From the NCBI GenBank assembly GCA_027293795.1, contig JAPYLE010000015.1, forward strand, positions 1 through 6,085: a stretch of 6,085 nt of DNA. The letters are read 5' to 3'. This DNA is from Rickettsia endosymbiont of Ixodes persulcatus (GTDB taxonomy: Bacteria > Pseudomonadota > Alphaproteobacteria > Rickettsiales > Rickettsiaceae). This document shows, piece by piece, positions 1 to 5,694 of this stretch. Each line of letters starts with the position of its first letter. Within the stretch, counting starts at the first letter, position 1. The position numbers and the translations under genes were made by a program. The notes under the pieces were generated by a model. The model was given only the letters and a program-made list of their open reading frames with translations. It had not been told where the DNA came from and searched no databases.

Positions 1-60
1 GGCTCGATATGAACAAAAGAAGGATAAATAAAAAAATTACTTTATATCAACAAAATTGGG
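1..60. repeat. Left copy of 60-bp direct terminal repeat
   Basis: The first 60 bases match the last 60 bases of the window (6026-6085) exactly and in the same orientation. The sequence lies inside the coding region for a transposase C-terminus. Identity that begins and stops exactly at both window tips is what a k-mer overlap between contig ends looks like, so I infer either a contig bounded by copies of the same insertion sequence or a circularisable sequence. Confidence 0.97.
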
Positions 61-125
61 AAGTTATAAAAACATCAATTCAGAACAACATTAGATGGCT
101 TCTAGCTGATACGCAATTTTGCTAA
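1..125 (+). pseudogene. C-terminal tail of an IS4-like (DDE) transposase, 5'-truncated by the window edge
   Basis: In the frame whose codons start at base 3, this encodes about 40 residues (LDMNKRRINKK near the start, ending WLLADTQFC) and stops at TAA 123-125. The tail directly continues the frame that leaves the window at 6085: there the residues GRAQRNHICLAVFAWLDMNK precede the same sequence. The RAQRNHI-type motif is what I remember from C-termini of IS4-like transposases, close to the last acidic catalytic residue. The left part is not in the window, so I cannot say whether the parent copy at this locus is intact. The insertion sequence probably ends within the 20-odd bases after the stop, because transporter-like coding sequence begins near 146. 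I could not identify its terminal inverted repeat. Confidence 0.7.
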
Positions 126-145
126 GTGCAAAACTCCTGAAAGGA

Positions 146-1262
146 TCAAAGAAGCTTAACAAGAGAGGATAAAGAAAGTATAGCTTTTTTTATGTATAGG
201 AACGTTTTTAGAATACTTCGATTTGATGTTATATATTCATTTAGCAATTTTATTAAGTGAATTATTTTTCTCTCCTAATAATTCTTTTTCTGATTTTCTT
301 ATAACTTCTTTTGCTTTATGTTCAACTTTTATTTTTAGACCTATAGGAGCTATAATTATTGGTTGGATAGGTGATAATATAGGTAGAAAAAGCCTGGGAT
401 TATTTTGACTGCCCTACTAATGTCTCTTGTATTACAATTGCTATTTTACCTCCATATGCTTAAATAGGAGTCACTGCTTCATGGATAGTTACATTATGCC
501 AAATAGCCCAAGGCATGTCATCTATGGGGGGAATAGTGGGAGCGGAATTGTTATCTTACGAAAAAGCTTAATCCCCAAATACAATACCCTGCTGTTACTT
601 TGATATCAATTTTTGCGAGCGTTGGTTCTGCAGTTACTTTAGGAATAGCTTGTTTGGTTATTTCTTTTGATTTTAATTGGCGTATTGCTTTTTGGTTTGG
701 TGCAGGAATAGCGTTTATCGGATCATCTGCTAGAACTAGACTACGAGAAATACCAGGATTTGCCGATGCAAAACTTCAACTACAAAAAATTTTAGAGAAA
801 GTTAAATTAGATAAAAAATTACTTCAAAATAATATAAAAATGAAAACTAACAAAAAAACCATTTTATCTTTATTCTTGATACAATGCATATGGCCTGTAT
901 GTTTTTACATAGCTTATATTTTGTGCGATAACATTTTAAAAACTCACTTTGAATATAGTGCTGCAGATGTTATAAGACAAAATTTTTATGTTTCAATGGT
1001 TTATTTACTAGGACTAACATTTTTAACTTATTTAAATTATAAAATATATCCGTTGAAAGTTCTTAAAGTGCAATTATACATGTACTTTATTTTTAGCTTA
1101 ACCAGCCCATACTTATTGAACCACGCAAGTTCTGTAACTGAGATTTTTATAATCCAAATTCTTACCATGTTACTTAGACCTGATATATCTTCAGCAATAC
1201 CTATATTTTTTAAACATTTTCCTATATTTAAGCGTTTTAGAGCAACTAGCTATATTTTTGCG
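146..1262 (+). pseudogene. Degraded MFS transporter, proline/betaine (ProP) type
   Basis: This is the remnant of a 12-helix major facilitator symporter of the kind that imports compatible solutes in the ProP family. Rickettsia carry many such paralogues, and the substrate is inferred only from family resemblance. The frame at 184-408 encodes TM1-TM2 followed by the MFS motif A (GWIGDNIGRK, ending near 393). The reading frame then shifts near 393-400 and again near 427. A stop TAA at 461-463 sits where related proteins seem to have Gln (PPYA-stop-IGVTASW). An extra base near 552 shifts the frame once more, and it then stays open to about 1262 (QYPAVTLISIFA through RATSYIFA), covering several more hydrophobic helices. 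About the last quarter of the protein is missing: the match ends abruptly at the join with recombinase-like sequence. The N-terminus is also degraded and no start codon is recognisable; a transposase tail lies just upstream. The apparent starts at 223 and 600 are only TTG codons inside the remnant. It is certainly non-functional as a full transporter. Confidence 0.85.
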
Positions 1263-1524
1263 TAAGGAAACACAATTAAAAGAACGTCAATACGAATCAA
1301 ACGAGTTAATTAAAAATTATGACGTAGTAGATGACAAGTTATCTAAAAAACTTCTAGATTTTATAAATGTAACGACAAATGCGTATGAAACTTTTAAAGG
1401 TTCGACAATTGCCAAAAAAAGGAAATTTTTAAATTTGGCTTTCCCATTCAATGAACTTGAAAAAGTAGTCAACTGTACGGAATGGCTCCCCGGGCCGGAT
1501 TCGAACCAGCGACCGAACGGTTAA
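1263..1524 (+). pseudogene. C-terminal fragment of a serine site-specific recombinase/resolvase-like protein
   Basis: This open stretch of about 87 codons has no credible start. It is charged and helical in its first part (KETQLKERQYESNELIKNYD) and then carries a block, NAYETFKGSTIAKKRKFLNL, that resembles the C-terminal coiled-coil region of large serine recombinases. Such proteins usually have a further strand-rich stretch before the FPFNELEKVVNC-type ending. Here FLNL runs straight into AFPFNEL, suggesting an internal deletion of roughly ten residues (inference from remembered family patterns). The catalytic N-terminal domain is absent. The 5' side is fused to the transporter remnant at about 1262. 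The last 14 codons (WLPGPDSNQRPNG plus stop) are read from the antisense strand of the tRNA-Asn gene, and the stop TAA at 1522-1524 falls in the tRNA anticodon loop. I regard it as a leftover of an integrated element next to this tRNA, not a working gene. Confidence 0.6.
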
Positions 1525-1557
1525 CAGCCGTTTGCTCTACCACTGAGCTACCGAGGA
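1483..1557 (-). tRNA. tRNA-Asn (anticodon GTT)
   Basis: Read on the minus strand, the 75-nt sequence folds as a complete cloverleaf. The acceptor stem is TCCTCGG with CCGGGGA (one T-G wobble), the D stem GCTC/GAGC, the anticodon stem AACGG/CCGTT with loop CTGTTAA, a 5-nt variable loop, and the T stem GCTGG/CCGGC around TTCGAAT. Discriminator G and a genomically encoded CCA (plus-strand TGG at 1483-1485) follow. The anticodon GTT maps to 1523-1525 and reads Asn codons AAC and AAU. The gene lies 99 bp downstream of lepA on the same strand but has its own promoter-like sequence. A recombinase-remnant frame on the opposite strand runs into its 3' half. All stems are intact, so it is presumably functional. 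Confidence 0.97.
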
Positions 1558-1574
1558 ATAATTTTAGATAACTG

Positions 1575-1603
1575 CTTATAACAAATCTTTTCTATAACGT
1601 CTA
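1575..1603 (-). promoter_or_regulatory. Probable sigma-70-type promoter of tRNA-Asn
   Basis: On the minus strand TAGACG (1598-1603, 4/6 match to TTGACA) and TATAAG (1575-1580, 5/6 match to TATAAT) are separated by exactly 17 bp. Transcription would start roughly 10 bases before the tRNA 5' end, giving a short leader for RNase P to remove. AT-rich DNA yields chance matches, so confidence is moderate. Read-through from lepA could also supply transcripts. Confidence 0.45.
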
Positions 1604-1656
1604 GCGTTTTCTTTATATAAAATAAAAAAAATTAATACAGATCAAGCGATAAAAAA

Positions 1657-3459
1657 TTACTCATCACCTATTTTTAAAGCAGCAATAAAGGCAGATTGCG
1701 GGATTTCGATATTGCCGTACTGTCTCATTCTCTTTTTACCTGCTTTTTGCTTCTCAAGAAGCTTACGCTTACGGGTTATATCACCGCCGTAACATTTAGA
1801 TAATACGTCTTTACGCAGGGCTTTAATAGTCTCACGGGCAATAATACGGCTACCTATACTTGCTTGAATTGCTATATCGATTTGCTGTCTTGGTATCAAG
1901 TCCTTTAACCTTACACATAACGCCCTACCCCTCTGCGCGGCACGAGAGCAATGTACGATTGTCGATAACGCATCAACCGCCTCACCGTTAACCAAAATTC
2001 CAAGTTTAACAAGCTTGGAGGGTTCATAAACATCCATTTGCCATTCAAAACTTGCATAACCTTTAGAGCAGCTTTTTAAACGATCGTAAAAATCGTAAAC
2101 TATCTCATTTAACGGTAATTTATAAACTATTCTAGCCCTGTTTGCTATGTAGCTATGATCTAGCTGCACTCCCCTTTTTTCAGTACAAAGCAATAATACT
2201 GCACCTAAAAACTCATCAGGTACCATTATAGTTGCCTTAATCCATGGCTCTTCCATTGACTCGATTTTTTGCAAATCAGGTAAATCTGCGGGGTTATGAA
2301 TTTCCAAGCTCTCACCATCCCGCATATAAATTTTATATACCACACTTGGTGCGGTAGTAATTAAATCTAAATCAAACTCCCTACTTAAACGTTCCTGAAT
2401 TATCTCTAAATGTAGTAACCCTAAAAAGCCGCACCTAAAGCCCACTCCGAGTGCTGAGGAGCTTTCCATTTCATATTCAAAGCTGGCATCATTAAGGCGC
2501 AATTTAGCAAGCGAATCCTTTAGATGCTCAAACTCTGAACTATCTGTCGGATAAAAACCGCAAAACACTACAGGTAAATTTGGTTTAAAGCCAGGCAACG
2601 CTTGCTTGTAAGGCTTTTTCTCATCAGTTATAGTATCCCCGACTTTACAATCCGCTACCTGCTTTATAGAAGCAGTAAAGAAGCCGATCTCCCCTGCATA
2701 TAAAACATCCGTAATATGTTTTTTCGGAGTAAAATATCCAACATTCTCAACTGTATAAACTGAGTTTGTAGCCATCATTTTAATACGCATATTCTTACGC
2801 AAAGCCCCGTCAATAATACGTACTAAAATAACCACGCCAAGATATGGATCATACCAACTATCAACAAGCAAAGCTTTCAAAATATCAGAACTACTTTCTT
2901 TTGGCGGAGGTAATTTATTTACTATCGCTTCTAAAACTAGATCAATTCCTATACCGCTTTTAGCAGAAATTAGCACAGCCTCGCTTGCATCAATTCCGAT
3001 TATATCCTCTATTTGCTGCTTAACCTGCTCAGGTTCGGAAGCGGGTAAATCAATCTTATTAAGCACCGGTACTATTTCGTGATTATTCTCGATTGCTTGG
3101 TAAACGTTTGCAAGCGTTTGTGCCTCTACTCCTTGCGTACTATCAACTATCAATAACGAGCCTTCACAAGCGGCTAAAGACCTACTAACTTCATAAGCAA
3201 AATCGACATGTCCCGGTGTATCCATTAGATTCAAATAGTAAGCATTGCCGTCTTTAGCCTTATATACAAGCTTTACTGTTTGTGCCTTAATAGTTATACC
3301 TCGTTCTTTTTCGATATCCATCGAATCTAGCACTTGTTGGCTCATTTCTCTAGCCTGAAGCCCGCCGCAATGTTCAATTAACCTATCGGCTAACGTAGAT
3401 TTACCGTGATCGATATGAGCAATTATTGAGAAGTTCCTTATATATTTTTGATTATTCAT
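1657..3459 (-). CDS. lepA: Elongation factor 4 (LepA), translational GTPase
   Basis: LepA/EF4 is a ribosome-associated GTPase of the EF-G class. It has been linked to back-translocation, to rescue of stalled ribosomes under ionic stress and to 30S assembly. The 600-residue protein has the usual full length. The GTP-binding motifs are all present: G1 AHIDHGKST (14-22), G2 RGIT (53-56), G3 DTPGH (80-84), G4 NKID (134-137) and G5 SAK (165-167). Domains II, III and V follow. The LepA-specific C-terminal domain occupies about the last 80 residues, including KCYGGDITRKRKLLEKQK (555-572), which separates it from EF-G, and there is no EF-G domain IV. The start MNNQKYIRNFSIIAHIDHG fits the short N-terminal extension seen in other LepA proteins. 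No convincing Shine-Dalgarno precedes the ATG; the upstream bases are very AT-rich. It is divergent from prfB, with a 280-bp gap largely filled by a palindromic repeat. No disruption is visible. Confidence 0.98.
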   Translation of the reverse strand: MNNQKYIRNFSIIAHIDHGKSTLADRLIEHCGGLQAREMSQQVLDSMDIEKERGITIKAQTVKLVYKAKDGNAYYLNLMDTPGHVDFAYEVSRSLAACEGSLLIVDSTQGVEAQTLANVYQAIENNHEIVPVLNKIDLPASEPEQVKQQIEDIIGIDASEAVLISAKSGIGIDLVLEAIVNKLPPPKESSSDILKALLVDSWYDPYLGVVILVRIIDGALRKNMRIKMMATNSVYTVENVGYFTPKKHITDVLYAGEIGFFTASIKQVADCKVGDTITDEKKPYKQALPGFKPNLPVVFCGFYPTDSSEFEHLKDSLAKLRLNDASFEYEMESSSALGVGFRCGFLGLLHLEIIQERLSREFDLDLITTAPSVVYKIYMRDGESLEIHNPADLPDLQKIESMEEPWIKATIMVPDEFLGAVLLLCTEKRGVQLDHSYIANRARIVYKLPLNEIVYDFYDRLKSCSKGYASFEWQMDVYEPSKLVKLGILVNGEAVDALSTIVHCSRAAQRGRALCVRLKDLIPRQQIDIAIQASIGSRIIARETIKALRKDVLSKCYGGDITRKRKLLEKQKAGKKRMRQYGNIEIPQSAFIAALKIGDE

Positions 3460-3505
3460 AATTATTGTGATATAATTTGCATTTGTTTATTGGGGTTATC
3501 ACCTT

Positions 3506-3675
3506 TGTCATTCCCGCGTAGGCGTTGTTGCGTAGATCAATTCCACCCCTTTCATCCCACGACTTGATCGCAGGATCCAGTCTTCTTTAATTTTTTTTGG
3601 ATACCGTGTTCAAGCCACGGTATGACAGCGAATGCGTTTTTCAATCCACGCAACAATGCCTACGCGGGAATGACA
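3506..3675. repeat. 170-bp Rickettsia-type palindromic repeat with 30-bp inverted ends
   Basis: The outer arms 3506-3535 and 3646-3675 are inverted copies matching at 28 of 30 positions (TGTCATTCCCGCGTAGGC at the left end). Inside lie a hairpin at 3601-3623 (ATACCGTG, 7-nt loop, CACGGTAT) and a weaker imperfect hairpin around 3554-3576. A related partial copy sits in the opposite orientation at 4870-4948. The design and the GTCATTCCCGCG start resemble the dispersed palindromic repeats of Rickettsia genomes; I do not assign a numbered family. It occupies most of the lepA/prfB divergent intergenic region. It begins 46 bp from the lepA start and ends 64 bp before the prfB start, so it could affect either promoter. 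I see no clear target-site duplication. Confidence 0.9.
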
Positions 3676-3728
3676 TAAACACACCCCAAACAATCACGAT
3701 AATATATAACAAAATCAAAATTTATAAC

Positions 3729-3732
3729 AGGA
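3729..3732 (+). promoter_or_regulatory. Ribosome binding site of prfB
   Basis: AGGA followed by an A-run lies 7 bases before ATG 3740-3742. It supports that ATG as the true start rather than the downstream TTG at 3795, which heads the longer open frame. Confidence 0.7.
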
Positions 3733-3739
3733 AAAAATA

Positions 3740-4847
3740 ATGCGAGCTGAAATAGAAAATTATGTAAAAAAAATTGAGCAATCTTTAGAATTACTTGAGA
3801 GGTCTCTTTGATGTTGAAACTTCGACTAAACGATTAAAAGAATTAGAAGAACTAACAATAAACCCTGATTTATGGAGTGATCAGGTTAACGCACAAACAT
3901 TACTTCGAGAGAAAAGTGCTTTAGAAGAAAAACTAAATGCTTTTAATAAACTCAAATCTAATTTAAAAGATACCTTAGAACTTGAAGAACTAGCTGAAAC
4001 CGAAAACGACTTAGAAACACTTTCACAAGTTGAACAAGATCTTAAAAATTTAAGCATAATTGCTGCTAAATTTGAAACGGAATGTTTATTTTCAGGTGAA
4101 GCAGATGGTAATAATTGCTTTTTGGAGATTAATGCCGGAGCAGGAGGAACTGAAAGCCATGACTGGGCATCTATCATGATGCGTATGTATTTGCGTTTTG
4201 CCGAAAGATTAGGCTTTAAAACTGAAATAATCAATATGATTAACGGTGAAGAAGCAGGCATTAAATCATGCACGATTAGGATAATAGGTAAACGGGCTTA
4301 CGGATGGTTTAAAACCGAAGCAGGAGTTCATAGGCTGGTGCGTATTTCCCCGTTTAATGCGGCAGGTAAAAGAATGACCAGTTTTGCAAATAGCTGGGTA
4401 TATCCCGAAATTGATGATAATATAGCAATTACTATTGAGGATAAAGATTTAAGAATTGATACTTTCAGAGCATCAGGAGCCGGCGGGCAGCACGTTAACA
4501 CTACAGATTCTGCCGTACGTATCACCCATATACCGACAGGAACGGTAACACAATGCCAAAGCGATAGATCACAGCATAAGAATAAAGCTCAAGCTATGAA
4601 AATGCTTCAAGCTAAACTCTATGAGCTTGAAATGCAGAAACGCACAGACAGCGTGAACGAGCAGAATGCAGCTAAAACCGATAATAGCTGGGGACACCAA
4701 ATTAGGTCATATGTCCTGCAACCGTATCAAATGGTGAAAGATTTACGTACCGATTATGAAACTTCCGACACTAGAGGAGTGCTTGATGGTAACCTTGAAG
4801 AATTTGTTTCCGCAAGCCTTGCTATAAACGCCGGTAGTAAGAGATAA
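3740..4847 (+). CDS. prfB: Peptide chain release factor 2 (RF2), expressed by +1 programmed frameshift
   Basis: RF2 recognises UAA and UGA in the ribosomal A site and triggers hydrolysis of peptidyl-tRNA. The gene is in two frames. ATG 3740 opens 23 codons ending CTT TGA (3806-3811); shifting +1 by skipping T3809 continues with GAT GTT GAA to TAA 4845-4847. The join 3740-3808 plus 3810-4847 gives 368 residues, close to the usual RF2 length (365 in E. coli). The N-terminal part is a charged helical domain. The stop-codon recognition tripeptide SPF is at residues 203-205 (4347-4355), the signature distinguishing RF2 from RF1. The catalytic GGQ loop is at 248-250 (4482-4490), within RASGAGGQHVNTTDSAVR. 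The C-terminus is complete. An AGGA ribosome binding site precedes the start. The gene stands alone, divergent from lepA and convergent with the heat-shock gene, and is flanked by inverted copies of one repeat family. The in-frame UGA makes synthesis self-regulating: scarce RF2 slows termination and favours the shift. Confidence 0.97.
3797..3811 (+). promoter_or_regulatory. prfB +1 programmed frameshift site
   Basis: GAGAGG (3797-3802), a Shine-Dalgarno-like element, is followed by TCT, the slippery codon CTT (3806-3808) and the stop TGA (3809-3811). This is the classical arrangement in which peptidyl-tRNA-Leu slips from CUU to UUU. The 3-nt spacing from the stimulator to CTT matches E. coli, where the element is AGGGGG. 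The base after TGA is T here and C in E. coli. The zero frame ends at this TGA and the RF2 body continues in the +1 frame, so this is a regulatory shift, not a sequencing error. Confidence 0.95.
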
Positions 4848-4869
4848 ATTATTTATATGTTTTACTCTA

Positions 4870-4948
4870 TGTCATTCTCGCTAGGCTTTATTGCGTGGAT
4901 TGAAAAACGTACCTAGCGTCATACCGTGGTCAAGCCACGGTATCCAGA
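4870..4948. repeat. Partial, inverted copy of the palindromic repeat family
   Basis: This segment aligns along its length with the reverse complement of about 3598-3675. Shared blocks include TGTCATTC, TTGCGTGGATTGAAAAACG, GTCATACCGTGG and CACGGTATCCA; I judge roughly 80% identity by eye. Only one half of the 170-bp element is present, so there is no second outer arm. It lies between the 3' ends of prfB and the heat-shock gene. Together with the copy at 3506-3675 it places prfB between inverted repeats. Confidence 0.85.
4921..4943. terminator. Perfect 9-bp hairpin between convergent genes, possible transcription barrier
   Basis: ATACCGTGG, loop TCAAG, CCACGGTAT forms a perfect stem 73 bp after the prfB stop and 21 bp after the stop of the heat-shock gene on the other strand. 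It is part of the repeat copy and has no T-run on either side, so it is not a canonical intrinsic terminator. Because it is symmetrical it could slow polymerase or protect 3' ends of both transcripts. That role is inference. Confidence 0.25.
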
Positions 4949-4964
4949 AATACAGCTTACAATA

Positions 4965-5468
4965 CTAATTAATCGGTATCTCTCTTGCGTCTTGTTCTTT
5001 AACCTCAGTGCGAGGTAGAATAATAGTAAGTATTCCATTCTTAAGGCTTGAAGAGATATTTGTTTGATCTACATCTTCATATAATGATATTACATAATTA
5101 AAATTTTTATTCATATAATTATCTGAATCATCAGCTTTATTTTTTTCTTCTATACTCCCTATAATAAATAATTTATTGCCGTTTACTTTAACCTTAATTT
5201 GACTTTTATCAAATCCAGGTACTTCCATAACAATAATATACTGCTTGTCTTTAGTAATAAAATTACTTTTTATGCTATTAGATTCATACAACGGCAATCT
5301 ATTTTTAAATAAATTATCAATATTTGTAATTTGATTATCTATTAAATCTGCTACTTGACGCAAAGGTGTCACATGACCGGCATCATAATTCTTATTAGCC
5401 ATTGCAATATTACTAGATAAAATAATAGCTGCTATAGACGGAATATATAATCTTACACTCTTTAACAT
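4965..5468 (-). CDS. hspC1: Small heat-shock protein (Hsp20/alpha-crystallin family) with signal peptide
   Basis: Small heat-shock proteins are ATP-independent holdases that bind unfolding proteins. The 167-residue product starts with a basic N-terminus (MLKSVR), a hydrophobic stretch (about 7-20) and an AMA motif at 22-24 followed by Asn, a good type I signal peptide, so the mature protein should be exported to the periplasm. The alpha-crystallin domain spans about 65-155, with MEVPGFDKSQIKVKV (81-95) and the conserved NGIL at 144-147 (the G-x-L block). The C-terminal IPI (164-166) is the I-x-I motif used for oligomer assembly. I recognise it as the HspC1/HspC2 type of Rickettsia; C1 is my best guess between the two paralogues. 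AAAGGTGG lies just before the ATG, and upstream is a heat-shock-like promoter overlapping a palindrome. The gene faces prfB tail to tail across 117 bp. No disruption is seen. Confidence 0.9.
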   Translation of the reverse strand: MLKSVRLYIPSIAAIILSSNIAMANKNYDAGHVTPLRQVADLIDNQITNIDNLFKNRLPLYESNSIKSNFITKDKQYIIVMEVPGFDKSQIKVKVNGNKLFIIGSIEEKNKADDSDNYMNKNFNYVISLYEDVDQTNISSSLKNGILTIILPRTEVKEQDAREIPIN

Positions 5469-5472
5469 AAAA

Positions 5473-5478
5473 CCACCT
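5473..5478 (-). promoter_or_regulatory. Ribosome binding site of the small heat-shock gene
   Basis: AGGTGG on the minus strand, within AAAGGTGGTTTT, ends 4 bases before the ATG. It is a strong Shine-Dalgarno variant and supports the start that includes the signal peptide. Confidence 0.7.
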
Positions 5479-5491
5479 TTAATTTTGTTAG

Positions 5492-5511
5492 TTATATATT
5501 TAAATATATAA
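5492..5511. repeat. 20-bp perfect AT palindrome in the heat-shock gene leader
   Basis: TTATATATTTAAATATATAA is its own reverse complement. It contains only A and T and overlaps the putative -10 element of the heat-shock gene, reaching 24 bp from its ATG. It could be a regulator-binding site, a leader hairpin or simply a product of base composition; the sequence cannot decide. Confidence 0.8.
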
Positions 5512-5533
5512 AATTATCTATTTAAAATTCAAG
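5506..5533 (-). promoter_or_regulatory. Putative heat-shock (RpoH-type) promoter of the small heat-shock gene
   Basis: On the minus strand CTTG (5530-5533) and TTTATAT (5506-5512) are separated by 17 bases. The alphaproteobacterial RpoH consensus, as I recall it, is CTTG-N17/18-CYTATNT; here all but the first base of the second box fits. The same bases can be read as a sigma-70 promoter, TTGAAT (5527-5532), 16 bp, TATATA (5505-5510). The first reading suits the gene, but AT-rich DNA makes the second box weak evidence. Confidence 0.45.
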
Positions 5534-5660
5534 TCTTATACTTCCATAATTTGCTGAAAGTACGCTGACCAAAGTAAAAACTAATAATCCCTGCAAAAAT
5601 AGTTTGATCTTCTATACTCCATAACATAGCTAGACCATAGTAAATAGGTACATACTATGC
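5529..5660 (-). pseudogene. 3' remnant of a small membrane-protein gene
   Basis: On the minus strand about 41 codons stay open between an in-frame TAG near 5655 and TGA at 5529-5531. They encode YYGLAMLWSIEDQTIFAGII followed by SFYFGQRTFSKLWKYKT. One hydrophobic helix followed by FYFGQR and a basic tail is the sort of ending I associate with small phage- or GTA-associated membrane proteins such as holins. I cannot name the family. It has no start codon at a sensible place and no ribosome binding site. Its 3' end overlaps the -35 region of the heat-shock gene. It was probably cut off by the mobile-element insertion whose coding frame starts at 5695. Confidence 0.4.
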
Positions 5661-5694
5661 TAATATATATGTTATAAATAATAATAAATAAGTT

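Noticed and set aside
223..408. Independent small membrane-protein gene
   Set aside because: The frame is open upstream to 184 and encodes the first helices and motif A of the same MFS remnant. The TTG start has no support.
1481..1524. Treating the WLPGPDSNQRPNG tail as a real protein motif
   Set aside because: It is the antisense translation of the tRNA-Asn T arm and acceptor stem, a common annotation artefact, so it says nothing about protein function.
3506..3675. CRISPR-like repeats or a small RNA gene in the lepA/prfB gap
   Set aside because: There are only two long inverted arms and internal hairpins, no regularly spaced direct repeats and no clear promoter-plus-terminator structure. 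A dispersed palindromic repeat fits.
3881..4273. Minus-strand open frame of 130 codons inside prfB
   Set aside because: It is antisense to the conserved RF2 body. Its Ser-rich composition is typical of the reverse complement of a coding frame, and it resembles no known family.
4328..4525. Minus-strand open frame of 65 codons inside prfB
   Set aside because: It lies antisense to the SPF and GGQ region of RF2 and has no ribosome binding site; it is a shadow.
3795..4847. Annotating prfB from TTG 3795 as an ordinary single-frame gene
   Set aside because: It would omit the conserved 23-codon first frame. The Shine-Dalgarno-preceded ATG 3740 and the CTT TGA slip site explain the gene better.
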